64,000 nucleotides of DNA from Canna indica (Eukaryota; Streptophyta; Magnoliopsida; Zingiberales; Cannaceae): positions 22,909,501-22,973,500 of the forward strand of contig CP136896.1 of NCBI GenBank assembly GCA_034359265.1, read 5' to 3'. How positions within the stretch are numbered: the first letter of the stretch is position 1; each line of letters opens with the position of its first letter. A program made the position numbers and the translations under genes. Positions 22,576-33,130 of this stretch are shown here, piece after piece. The notes under the pieces were generated by a model. It was not told the DNA's origin. It did not search any database and saw only the letters and a program-made list of their open reading frames with translations.

Positions 22576-25500
22576 TTCTAGTAGTGTGTGTTCGATTCTC
22601 TCTATAATTATTTTGATGATAACAAACTAAGTTTAACAAAGTTTGAAGCATGAAAGTCGCAGGTTGCGATAAGGGTTGAAATTGATATCGTCGCACACGG
22701 CATCGTCTCGATACGACCAATCTCTGTGTCGACTTCTAGAAGCTCGACGAGTGCACCGAAGACACTTAGGAAGATTTTAGAGTATATGTAAAACACTTGG
22801 GAAGCTCTCCAAGTTGATGCACTTTGAAACCCAAAACCCGAAAATGAACGACGTGGGAAAATAGCCGAAAAACACAAGTTTTCTGGGTGTCGGCCGATGG
22901 GCGATCGACAGCCGATCGATTGGCCATCAGCCGGCCACCGACCGGCATAGCCCATGTTTTGACTGTGGGCTTCGATCGGTGACCGATCGACCGGCCTTCG
23001 GCCAGCCACCGACCGGGCAACACCAACGGGCAAAAATTTGCCCTGTTGGTGTGCTGGCTAGTTTGGGGGGTTATAAATACCCACCCCAAACTTTCTCCCA
23101 TGATGTTGTTGATTCCCTAAACCCTTAAAGAGTTAATCCTTGCATCTCCGAAGCTCTCTCTTGCTCAAATCCATAAACCCTAGCACTTGATCCCTCATCC
23201 TAAAGTGCATCTTCATTGAAGGGCTCTTCAAGGTTGCTAGGCTCAAGAAGAGGAGTTGTTCTTGTTGTGATAAGTCCTCTTTACTCTCTTCTTGTGTTAG
23301 AATTATTTTTACTTTATTTTAAATTGATTTACTCAAGTGTGTAAGAAGACCTAGTGTGTGGTCTTGTGATTGAGTGGTTTCTTTGGTATAGAAGGTATAA
23401 AGCCATTTGTGTAAACTAGGTTAGGAGTAGTTCTTAAGAATTGAGGTGGGAAAGCTCACTCGGTGTGAAGGTGGATACTTCTGAGTGTGGAAGTGCCTTC
23501 GAAGTGAGTGTAGGGTCTTTCTGGTGAAAAGTTCTCGATTGTAAGCTACTCGTAATTTAGTGGATTTGTGAGTTAATCCTAAGCACGGTGCTTAGTGGAG
23601 TAGGCAGTGTTGCCGAACCATTATAAATTCTTGTGTTAGCATTGTTTTTCTTGATTGTGGTTAATTGTCTTATTTATTGCTTCTGCTTGTTGTTTGAATT
23701 TGTAAATTGCCTAAGTTGTAAAAAAGATTAAAAATCAAAATTAGGCTAAAAGATTAGCAAATACACTATTCACCCCCCCCCCTCTAGTGTAGGACATTTC
23801 AACAACAGAAAAGGTCGAATCACCTCCTCCTGCACAGCAAATTGATGAAGCTTCACCTCCTTCTACTTCTCAAGGTCACAAGTTGAGAAAGAAAATTGGT
23901 CGTCGTTCAGCTGACCAACCACTTAGAAGGAGCAGTCAAGGTATGACATCTAACCTCCCTAAATCTCCACCTAGGGTTCCTGTTCCTGAGGGGGAGAAAT
24001 TACCTATTGAGGGGGAGTGTTGTGTTGATGTCAAGGTCTCTTCTGGTTCTACTGCTCATTATGATCCTATTGAAATTGTCTATTTAGATGTTATCATTCT
24101 AGTTTCGACTGCAGGGAACACTGGTCCTGCTCATATTGATAATGCTCATGTTTCTAATGATGTTCATGACTCAATTCTAGTGAAGAATGGTCATTCTACA
24201 ATTTCTACAAGTTCTGTTCTTGAGGACAACGATCAAGAACCTGCTATTGTTATAGAAACAATCTCAAAGGACTCAGTACCAAGTCCTTTTGCCAATATTC
24301 CCTCAGTTACAATTGAACAAGAACCAATTGAAACTGCTTATCCAGTTCTTGAAGCAATTTCTGTTCTTGTACTTGAGTCTGAGGTTGAACTTCAAGTTCC
24401 CTCTGTCACAACTGTGCTTGTTGAGGAAGCTGTGCAGCAAACTTTTGAGAATGTTGTTGAATTGAAGAAGAAATCAAACACAATCTCAATCAAGAAAGAT
24501 CTAGCCAAAAAGAAGAAGAAACTCACAAGCCTCACTGACCAAAAGAGGACTTCCAAGAGGAAGTTACCTGAGAAATCCAAACAGTAGTCTTGGATAATAA
24601 ATCTGGATACTGACTCAGACAATGAGTCGTTGCTGGAAAGCAGCTGATTTGAAAAAATCTAAAAAAAGCAAACTCAATCCTATGGAGAAAGAAAAATCTC
24701 CCTTGCCTGAGAAGAACATGACTTTTGTCTCCAAGAAGAAGTCCTCTAAATCTGCCAAGAAGGCTAAAAAGAAGACAATCACCATCAAGCTTCATCAAGG
24801 ACTACTTTTTGATAACCTCTACCCTCTTTGGAAGGCCCTTCAATTGAGAGGTATTATTTCACAAGGACCACTGAATTTAGCACATTTTACTTTGAAATGC
24901 AAACCAATTTTGGACATTCTATAGAAAAGGAATTTATCTAGATCTTTCATGTATGTTACTCCTTTATGCAAATTACCAGTACTTGAGTTTTACTCCAATC
25001 TTTTTGAGGACATATCTGATCCTGAAAGCAATCATTTTCAACAAGTATTTGTTAAAGGGAAGTGGTACTCATTCAGTTCAGAGGTCATTAATGAGTTTCT
25101 TGACTTTACCCATTCTTCTACTTCTGGTGATCCAGTGCTAATTTTCTAAAAACTATAAGGACAGAGGTGTCTAATGGTGAAATTACTGACTAAGGAGGAG
25201 AACATAATATCAAATCTTCATCTTTGAATACCGTCTATGTTGTGTTGTTTCTAATTGCAAGGTACTACTGGATCCCTACCTCTCATATCACATTTTTGAG
25301 CAAAGAAATGGTGATTCTACTATTCAACATAACAAACGGGATTTAGTTTGATCTAGGAAGTTTGATATTTGAACAAATAACTACTCTTAGATCTAGATTG
25401 AATTTAAAGTCTAGAATGTTTCTAATTTTTCCCGACTTGATTTATAGAATTCTAGAAAGGCAAGGGTTTAAGTGCTCATCTGAAGAAATTCTTGAACCAG

Positions 25501-26159
25501 TTGGTTCCTGCCTTAAGATTCATCACAAGCTATTGAAGAAGGTTGGTAGTCCTGTAAAGTCTTAGCCTGGATCCAGTTCCAACAAGAAACCCTATACTGC
25601 TTCAACTGCTCGTGAATATGCTATCCTTGAGGAGCTCTTTAATGCGAAGGAAGCCATCTCTCAGCTTCAACAATAGCTTATTTCTCTCGTGGAGAAGGGT
25701 GTTGACCACTTTACTACATAACCTATGAGTCCTCTTTCTACTTCTTCTTATAGTCCTTCTTGTTCTTCTAACTCAGATTGACATTGGTACCATTCTCCTT
25801 TGTCTTATATTGCCAAAAAGGGGGAGACAGAATTGATACTCTTTCAAGTTGCAACTTTTCTTATCTTGTTTATTCTTTGGTTGCAATTGTATTCTGGTGG
25901 GTGTCTTTAACTTGTGACTGGGTTGACTATTGTAACTGTTTGTCTAAATGACTGCTGGTTGTAATATTTTGTCTATGACTATGTATTGCTGTGGTAATTT
26001 TTGATGACTGTGATGGTTAGATTTTGGATATTATCTGTTAAATATTATCCTTATATTTTAACAGTTAATATGCTTCAGTTTAGACTGTTACTTTTGTTCT
26101 TTGTCTTGTTGGGTTGATCTCACAACTTGTGTTTTGCCAAATAAGCCAAAGGGAGAGAT

Positions 26160-27135
26160 TGTTGGTGTTTGGCTTATGTGGTGTTGGCTATATTTGGCAA
26201 AAGAATTTCTAGTTGTTCTCAGTTGAAATGATAGTTGCTACTGCTTTCGTCCATGAGGAGTTCTGCTTAAGTTACTCAGTTGTAAGCCAGTTACAATTGC
26301 TATTGTAACTGTGATTTTCGTGATGAAGTTACTATTGTGATGATGGATGTTTGGTTTCTATAATTAATGATGATTTACTTTTAACATCTCTCTCTGATAT
26401 TTTGTTCATCTTTAATTACTTGATTATTGCTTGTTCATTTATGGAAAGTGGAATTGGTCTTCATTGATGGACTAGGCATTACTCTTGGAGCTATTGTGTT
26501 CCATACTTTATGGTGTTTCATAGCTGCCTTTTGGGTTTGAACTGATGTCGTTATGATCATTGAATTAATAGGCATTTATTCAGATTAGTTGGTTTTCACT
26601 ATATATATTGAAAGAGAAGATCTGAACGATAACTCTCATATGTGCGTAAACATAGTTGCCAGTTATATGAGGAATTGAAACCGCTGAGTGCATCGACGGC
26701 AACAAACTACTTCAATTATCTTCAAGCCAAGATTGAATTGGATTGTTAACCCACTACAACACAGAGACTGTGTGGAGGACAGAACTCTATGGGTGAGTTG
26801 TCATAGAGAGACAAGTTGGTTAGTTCTTGTAATAGCAAATAGGTTATTTGTTATTTCCAATTCACATGTAGTACTGATAGTTGGATTTTAGAGTGTGAAA
26901 TCTTGGAGCTAATACTGTACTTTGTTGATAGTGAATTAGGCATCTGTCCGATGAGAGCCCTTCAGATTAGGTGACAAGTTTGTCACTGAACTGCGTAAAC
27001 AAATCATTGTGTTTGTGTGTTTTCTTATGATTATTTTTGGTACTCACTCTGTTTCTTTCAAGCAGTTGCAACAGTGGTTGCAACTTCCTATGTAATTGTC
27101 CATTAACAGAAGCACCTTTAGAGATTATCATGTCA
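26160..27135 (+). repeat. 3' LTR of copia C
   Basis: Starts TGTTGGTGTTTGGC directly after a purine tract and ends ATCATGTCA, followed by the TGTGT duplication. It aligns along its length with 9280-10197 apart from short indels. Confidence 0.9.
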
Positions 27136-27544
27136 TGTGTAATCTAGTATTAGAGTGTCCTTAGGGAGAGTGAGGTGGGAAAGTGCTCTCGGTAGGAAGG
27201 CGGTGACTTTCGGGTGTGGAAGTGCCTTCAGTGTAAGAGCAGAGACTTTTCGGTGAAAAGGCCTCATTGTAAATGAACTCTACACCTAGTGGAGTAGGTT
27301 AAAATCCTAAGCAGGGGTGCTTAGGTAGTGGAGTAGGCGGGTTGCCGAACCACTATAAATCCACGTGTTAGCATTGATGTTTATTTGTGCTTAATTGCTT
27401 TATTCATTGATTCCGTATTTAGTCTTGAATTGAGAATTAACCTAAGTAATCAAGAAAAGAATTAAAACCAAATTTAGGCTAAAGTTTTAGCAAAAATACT
27501 ATTCAACCCCCCCCCCTAGTGTAGGCCATTTCACCAACACACAT

Positions 27545-28283
27545 GAGGATGAGGGCACACAAGGAGGAAGATGCCCCCAAAGGCAAGAGCATTTCCTTAA
27601 AAGGATCACATCGAGATGAAGATACCTCCTCATCGGATAAAGAGTTTGATGATCATGAAGAAATGAGAATGATGGCGAGAAGGTTTATGAGGTTCATGAA
27701 GGGTGGCATGAGGAGAAGCAAGGGAGGCTATACAGGCTACAATTGCAACAAGACAGGAACTTGAGACAGGATTGTCCCCAACTCAAGATGACCTCAGCCT
27801 CTTCTCCATACAAGAAGGAGAAGACCAAAAAGAAGAAGAAGGCATTGATGGCTTCATGGCATGAAAGTGAGTCATCATCAAGTGAAGATGACAGCAAGAA
27901 TGAGAAGACAAATCTTTGCCTCATGGCAAATGATGATGAGGTAACTTTTACTTTTGGTTAATTTTCATTTACGCTACAAGAATTTGAGCAAATGCATAAT
28001 GAATTTAATGCTATTAGAAAAAGGTTAAAGGAACTTAAAAATGACAATAAATCTCTAGAGGAAGAGAATGATAGCTTATTACTTTCAAGTAATGCTTAAA
28101 AAGGAAAGTATAAATTCTTAAGGATGGAAAGCTCACCTTAGAAAAGACCAATAATGATTTAGAAAATGCTAATGAAAAATTAGAAAGTGAAAATAAGTTT
28201 TTGAGCACACAAATAGAGCATTTGAATGATAGCATACTTAGTTGAAAAAGAGAATTATGCATGTTAAATGAGAAAATGGTAGT
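27545..28283 (+). pseudogene. gag of copia A, second part
   Basis: Continuation of the gag interrupted at 8421. It has MRMRAHKEEDAPKGKSISLK, then SSDKEFDDHEEMRMMARRFM. The zinc-knuckle area GYTGYNCNKTGT is broken by a stop, followed by a Lys-rich stretch, TNLCLMANDDEVTFTFG, and a Glu/Asn-rich coiled coil (LEEENDSLLLS, with frame changes) to about 28283. Pol and the 3' LTR of A are absent; the relic ends at repeat DNA. Confidence 0.8.
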
Positions 28284-28400
28284 GGAATGGTCGAACTAGC
28301 ATTTTGGGCTCGACCGAATCAGGCCCAGAAGCGCTCATGCTCATGAACCAGACTCAAGTCAAATCACACGGCTAAGCCCGTGGACTCCTAATGACGTGTC
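28284..28400. repeat. Diverged copy of the repeat at 648-760
   Basis: Shares CTCATGAACCAGACTCAAGT and a similar flank with the repeat inserted in the first TRIM, at roughly three-quarters identity by eye. It truncates the gag of copia A. Confidence 0.55.
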
Positions 28401-29815
28401 AAAATTACCATATTTAGAAGTATAATTTCATGATTTATCTTAGTTAAAAGCTACTTATTTCATTTCATCTAGCTTATTTTATATTTTCATGGTACAATTC
28501 AATTACGAATTTAATTATTTCTTGTAGGCACCAATTTGGATCAATCCGAGAAAGTAAGGTGGTGCAAGCCTAGTGTGAACACATTTGAATGAGGGATCAA
28601 AAATATTCCACATGATTCTCAACATTGATTACAAAATATTGGAGAAATCTCAATAATATTCCCGGATTCTCAATATCAATCGCGAACAATTCCAATTCTC
28701 CAAAGAAGAGGTGTGGGCGTATTTATAAAGGGAGAATCAAATCTCCACACTACAGATGGGGTGGCACATCTTTGGCAAATGATAACTTGAAGATCTCTAT
28801 TATGAAGAATTTGAGTATTATTTTACTTCCTTGTAATTAAGCATTCCTTTCTTAAATTTTATTGTTTAAACCTTGAAACTTTCCCTATAAAAGGGACCCT
28901 TGTCTATGGCTCAAGGCATCTTCTTTTCTACCTCTTCTCTAGCTTTCATTTTGTAGTTTAGACTCACTCTTAATTTTGGTGGAGAAAATTTTGCAGAAGA
29001 CTCGGCTTGGCGTTGACCACTATGTGTGCCTAAGTACTCTTTTCTAGTCAAAGGCAACTTTCAGGCTCGGTTGCTAAATTGTGACGTTTCTTTTATTTAA
29101 TCTCTGCACCTCCTCTTCCTCGCTAATCTTTAAGAATACTTTAATTATCGTTATTTTATTGTCGAGCTGTTATCGGGTTTTACAACAATAGTTGGTATGT
29201 TACCAACTTTTAAATGTTGTTCAATCTATTTCTTGAAGACTACGCACGATTTCAACTTGATTTTCGATCCAAACCACTCGTGCTTCTTTGATAGCCGAGC
29301 TATCCTCGTGACTTGGATCTCACATCTTCCTTTTTATCTGTTTTATATTGTCATCTTTAATCGTTGGGATGTTCTCAGATTTTAGATTGTCACCTTCCAG
29401 TTATTGTTGTTCAAATTTAGAGCCAAGAGGTAAGTTGGTGTGAGTTGTTGTTCAGCCCACCAAGATAACTTGCAAGATTGGTACGGGCAGCCAGATCTAG
29501 TTCAAATCATCTACTTGAAGAAGTTGAAACTCATTTCAAACCCGTGATCAACCCCGCAACCTGATTTGAGAACAAGCCTTTGACTAGAGTTTTTTACATT
29601 GATTTTCTCTCCGATTTAATTTTTGATTTTTAATTTGTGCACCTACGCACAAAACCCCCCATTTTTATTCACAATAAATTCTGATTTTATTGATTTAAAA
29701 ACTAACCAATTCCTGTGGATTCAACCCTACTCATTGCGGCTACAAACCGAAATTACAGCCCTATGAAGGGTAAAATTCTGCACTTGTATATCTAGTGTTT
29801 AGGACCATTCTAGAA
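28401..29815. other. AT-rich DNA with LTR-like sequence
   Basis: No open gene. The end of this stretch contains TCCTGTGGATTCAACCCTAC, similar to the sequence near the 3' end of LTRs of Athila/Tat-type gypsy elements. This fits the Athila-like polymerase fragment at 31067, but the LTR start and a primer site are not identifiable. Confidence 0.35.
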
Positions 29816-29884
29816 TGTAAGACAATATAAGGAAAATGATAAAACCCATATTTATTCTGATATGGAATCTCTGCAAGTAATTAA

Positions 29885-30180
29885 ATAAAATTTCAGCATA
29901 CTACTATACGAAATTCAGCCTACAATAATAGGAAATTTTAGCACACTAAGACATAAAATTTCAGCATGTAGACTTAAAACTTCAGCATACTATTTCATAG
30001 AATTTCAGCATACTATCTCATGGAATTTCAGCACACCATTTCAGCATACTAACATAAATTACAGCATATATGAGTAGGTAAATTTCAGCATGCAAACTCA
30101 TGAAATTTCAGCATATCATACCAAGTAATTTCAGCAAAATTACAATTAAATTTCAGCATACAATTCCTATCAATTTTAGC
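29885..30180. repeat. Degenerate AATTTCAGCATAC tandem repeat
   Basis: About fourteen copies of an AAATTTCAGCATAC-like word at intervals of 16-28 bases, always in the same orientation, separated by variable AT-rich bases. No reading frame is maintained. I do not recognise the family. Confidence 0.75.
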
Positions 30181-30300
30181 CCATTCATATGGTAAAACTT
30201 TGACACATATTGATAGGTTTCAATCTAGGTAATCCCTACATGACATCATACCATGGGTACCCTACAAATTAAGGGTTATTCAGATTTTTTACTTGGTTTT

Positions 30301-31061
30301 TGCATGCTTTTAAACAAGAGAAAATTCGGAATTTAATCTATAAAAAGTTCCTAATTGAGTATATCCACATTACCTTGCTCCAACCACAAGGGCCACCCAA
30401 CCCTAGGGTTTAAGGGCATTCCCTAGGGCTGCCGCCGACCCTAAACCCCAAAACCATATCAATCATCCATACCAACGATTCAATTGCGGAAGATAAACAA
30501 AAGTATGAAACCAATCACGGCAAATCACATAACTTGATCCCTTCTGCAAGGATCGACAACCCTACTTCTAGGACTAGAAATTGGGGAAGAAACCACTCAC
30601 CTACAACAATATTTAAGCGAAAGGAAGACGGCGATAAAGCCTCGCTACGAATTGATTCCGGCGAAGTCTCCGATTTTCGGCCAATCTCTCCACCGAGCTC
30701 TCTCTCCCTATCGCCACCTAGGGATAAGTGTGGCTTCTCCTTGGAGCCGTACGATCCCTAGTTCCCTTTTATTTATTTATTTATTTACTACAAATTACCA
30801 TTTTTCCCTTAGTCACTTAAGTTGGCCCAACTTGATCAAAACTAGTCTGATTCGAGCCCCGATCGCGACCCCAGACTCGGCTTACCCAACTCGGACTTAA
30901 CACATCAATTAACTCAAAATTAAAGAGATTTCCTTTGCGCAAGGGTCTCACCTCAAGTTGTACCCTACAGCGATCCACTCTGCAAGCACCGCTGTGCGTC
31001 TCAATCCTCCTGCTGAAACCGATAAAGAAAAAAATACTTATTAAATTTCACGGGTACTACA
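30301..31061 (-). mobile_element. Solo LTR in antisense orientation
   Basis: A 761-bp LTR bounded by TG at 30301 (TGCATGCTTTTAAAC) and CA at 31061 (CACGGGTACTACA), with perfect GTTTT duplications at 30296-30300 and 31062-31066. Read in reverse it begins TGTAGTACCCGTG, like LTRs of plant gypsy elements. It interrupts the Athila-like polymerase just before the LGHIVS motif. No internal region is present. Confidence 0.85.
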
Positions 31062-31066
31062 GTTTT

Positions 31067-31486
31067 AGGGCATATAGTGTCCTTTAGGGGCATTGAAGTT
31101 GGTAAGGCTAAAATAGAAGTTATCAAAACTTTGCCTTACCCCACAAACATGCGGGACATTCGATCTTTTCTTGGACGTGCAGGTTTTTATCGGTGCTTCA
31201 TCAAGGACTTCTCCAAAATTTCAGCACCACTCCGTTGTTTACTTCAGAAGGATGTCGTGTTTGAGTTTCATGATAAGTGTAAGCATGCCTTCAATGTCCT
31301 AAAGAAGAAGTTGATTTCAGCCCCCATCATCCAACCCCCATCATGTGTGATGCGAGCGACCATGTTGTGGGGGCAGTACTCGACTAGAGGATTGAGAAAA
31401 ATCCTCATGTGATCTACTATGCCTCAAAAATTCTTGATGGCTCACAGTCCAACTATTCCACCACTGAAAAAGAACTTTTAGCTACT
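31067..31486 (+). pseudogene. Athila-like Ty3/gypsy RT-RNase H fragment
   Basis: The polymerase connection region of a gypsy element of the Athila/Tat type. LGHIVSFRGIEVGKAKIEVI, then IRSFLGRAGFYRCFIKDFSK, then LISAPIIQPP, and in a shifted frame CDASDHVVGAVLD-like and IYYASKILDG-like residues, YSTTEKELLA. The reverse transcriptase catalytic motif lies upstream and is not found. It is cut at 31487 by a copia LTR fragment. Confidence 0.82.
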
Positions 31487-31631
31487 GCGTAAACAAATCT
31501 TTTGTGTGTTTGTGTGTTACTATTTTAGCTTTATGTCTACTACTCACTCTATCTTAAAGCAGTTTCAGTATTAGTTGCAACTCATGTGCAACTGACTCTT
31601 TCCAGAAAGTTTCCATAGAGATTGTCCTAAC
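31487..31631 (+). repeat. Truncated LTR related to copia C
   Basis: Aligns with the last 200 bases of the copia C LTR (ACTGCGTAAACAAAT at both, then CAACTCATGTGCAACTG and ending CCTAACA). Only the 3' end of the LTR remains, fused directly to the gypsy RNase H fragment. Confidence 0.7.
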
Positions 31632-32336
31632 ACAATCCTTTTCAGCCATGAACCAAGACTCGGCCATAATAGCATGTAAACCAATTTGAAATTTTCTGCA
31701 CGGATTCACCTGAACTCGAAAAACAAACATCTCGGTTAAATGTGGAATTGTAATACTTGTGCCTGTATTTTTTATTTAAGGCTGAGACTCAATTTGCACG
31801 TCGGAGCGAGTCAAGAGATCGCCGGAGACTGCGGTTTGAGGTATGACTTACGTGCATGCCAAATTGGAGTTTTGAGTTAATTTTTTGAGCTTATGGAAAC
31901 AAGTAGGGTGTCACGAGTAAGACAGTGCAATTTGACCAAAATTTGGACTCGTTTGGGTGCGAACTTAAGTGTAGGGGCAAATTGGTCATTTGACACTTAA
32001 TTAGAAATAATTATAAAATGCTATTTTTTGGGGAATAGGGGCGAACAATAGCTTGCGCACCCACCCTAAGAAAATCACACGCAAACCTAGGAGAAGCAAG
32101 GAAGGGTGGTCGAGGTTGCTTGGAGGATTTCAGCGCGGTTTCGTCGGAGGATTGTCAGAGTGTCGCGTGGGGATCTTCGTCAAAGGTGAGAGGCCCTAAA
32201 ACGAAGGTGACGGGTATTTATTCTATTATGCATTTCATGGTTACGAGTATGTTGTTGTATGTTGGATAGGCTTCGGGGTACTTGTGGTATTATCGGCTGG
32301 TCACATAGCCCTGAGTTGGGGCGTGGCAAGAATGAA
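31632..32336. repeat. Gypsy LTR remnant
   Basis: Ends with CCCTGAGTTGGGGCGTGGCA, close to the 3' ends of the gypsy LTRs at 49839 and 55714 (CCTGAGTTGGGGC-TGACA). No duplication or internal region is seen. The upstream part has the GAGCGAGTCAAGAGATCGCC-type leader often found in such LTRs. Confidence 0.5.
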
Positions 32337-33130
32337 ACCATATAAAGCTAGGATTCACTATTCAGCATGAAAGTTTCATCCATAACAACCCCAAAATCAG
32401 CTCCGAAATTTTTAGCAAACACGACCAATGATAAGATAACACACACAAACAACATGTGAGAAGTCAATCGAATGGAAGCAAGATTACATACTACCCAAGG
32501 TGAAAGCAACCGGCCCTAAACATCACACAAACCCTAGCATACATGGTCAAACATCAAAGGGAAGCAACATCCTCCAAATCAACCTTCAATTCATAAAACC
32601 GACGTTCATCGAATGCAAGAAATACTGGAAATTTCAAAATTTATCCAAATAAAACAACTCCGGCCAACCCTATGGTGGAAAGCCACCATGGTGTGGTCGG
32701 CCAAACCACTCACCTCAGATCGATGTCTGGCCAACACTTGCGGAGAGGATTCTGACGATCTCTAACGAACAACGATCTCTCACGCCGGAACACGTTCTAC
32801 AAAATATCACCCCTTCCTCCTCAGATATCCCTAAAATGAACCGTCCAAATCAGATCTCCACCGTTCAGATTAAGAAACAAGGAGTCTCAGATATGCTCAC
32901 CAAAAATCAGTCTGATCTGATCCAGGATGGTGTCCAAATTGCTCGATTGGATGAAACAAGTCATTACAAGAATCTACTAAAGAAAACCAGAAACATGGCT
33001 TCGGTTGTTCCATCAAAATCATGTACCGATCCTACTGTCAAAAGACAATCTGCACCGATTAGAATCCAGAATATTAAGTCTACTACTCACTAACCAAGTT
33101 TCAGCAACATTAATAGACCACGAATACCCC
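32337..33130. other. Unassigned repeat-like DNA
   Basis: Read in reverse the stretch has the look of a gypsy LTR (GAACCGTCC, CCGGCGTGAGAGATCG) but no ends are found. An 85-codon open frame at 32836-33093 has no recognisable domain. Confidence 0.3.

Larger units (their letters stand above)
15377..22586 (-). mobile_element. CACTA (En/Spm) element D
   Basis: A complete 7210-bp CACTA transposon in minus orientation. Termini are CACTACTAGAAA at 15377 and TTTCTAGTAGTG ending at 22586, with a perfect TGT duplication (15374-15376, 22587-22589). From its 5' (right) end it holds subterminal repeats, a GC-rich leader, a 26-bp tandem array, a hairpin, the transposase pseudogene, the five-exon accessory gene, and the other subterminal array. 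It sits 22 bases inside LTR E. It is nearly identical along its whole length to the inverted copy at 34596-41863, so both moved recently; different TSDs (TGT, ATT) show separate insertions. Confidence 0.96.
15355..23807 (+). mobile_element. Solo LTR E, split by CACTA D
   Basis: An LTR of the A/B family inserted in the second ORF of copia C. Left edge CATTGGAGGGTTTCACC at 15355 (family start TGTTGG, with both end bases changed); right edge CATTTCAACAACA at 23807. Perfect GAAAA duplications lie at 15350-15354 and 23808-23812. Only 22 bases of its left end precede CACTA D; the rest runs from 22590. Net length is about 1240 bp, matching LTR B. It has a cluster of CGATCGACCG-type palindromes at 22888-23010 and a poly-C run at 23772-23782. 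It is a solo LTR because no internal region is present. Confidence 0.85.
15251..25570 (+). pseudogene. Second (env-like position) ORF of copia C, interrupted
   Basis: SIRE-type copia elements carry an extra ORF between pol and the 3' LTR. Here it begins at ATG 15251 with a basic N-terminus (MEQSKTTSGKRKKSFVRK), is cut at 15354 by LTR E, and resumes in frame at 23808 (EKVESPPPAQQ). Then come LRKKIGRRSADQPLRRSS, a long Ser/Thr/Val-rich acidic stretch to a stop at 24585, a Lys-rich nuclear-signal-like segment (24660-24790), and KLHQGLLFDNLYPLWKALQ. Next are FYSNLFEDISDPESNHFQQV and VKGKWYSFSSEVINEFLDF, which resemble the putative plant transposon protein domain (PF20167). There are stops and frameshifts at about 24600, 24922 and 25150-25360. 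I see no signal peptide or transmembrane segment, so calling it an envelope is not supported. Its function is unknown. Confidence 0.7.
9280..27135 (+). mobile_element. Full-length SIRE-like copia C
   Basis: A complete LTR retrotransposon with 5' LTR 9280-10197 (918 bp) and 3' LTR 26160-27135 (976 bp), both starting TGTTGGTGTTTGGC and ending TGTCA. Perfect TGTGT target duplications lie at 9275-9279 and 27136-27140. The primer site TGGTATCAGAGC is at 10200-10211, and the purine tract CCAAAGGGAGAGA sits just before the 3' LTR. Inside are gag, protease, integrase, reverse transcriptase-RNase H and a second ORF, as in SIRE/Maximus copia elements. In a 118-base stretch of the LTRs compared by eye about 7 positions differ, so the insertion is not recent. 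It is inserted in LTR B and carries LTR E and CACTA element D. Confidence 0.93.
8422..27539 (+). mobile_element. Solo LTR B, split by copia C
   Basis: An LTR beginning TGTTGGTGTAAGG at 8422 and ending CATTTCACCAACA at 27539, flanked by perfect CACAT duplications (8417-8421 and 27540-27544). It interrupts gag of copia A exactly between the LMTHKI and MRMRAHKEE segments. Only one LTR's worth of sequence is present (8422-9279 plus 27141-27539, about 1257 bp), so it is a solo LTR left by recombination. Copia C is inserted in it. It carries palindromic CGATCGACCG-type motifs at 8767-8880 and a poly-C run shortly before its end. Confidence 0.9.

Noticed and set aside
15251..25570. Envelope gene of an endogenous retrovirus
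   Set aside because: No signal peptide, fusion or transmembrane segment is visible; only the position in the element recalls an envelope gene.
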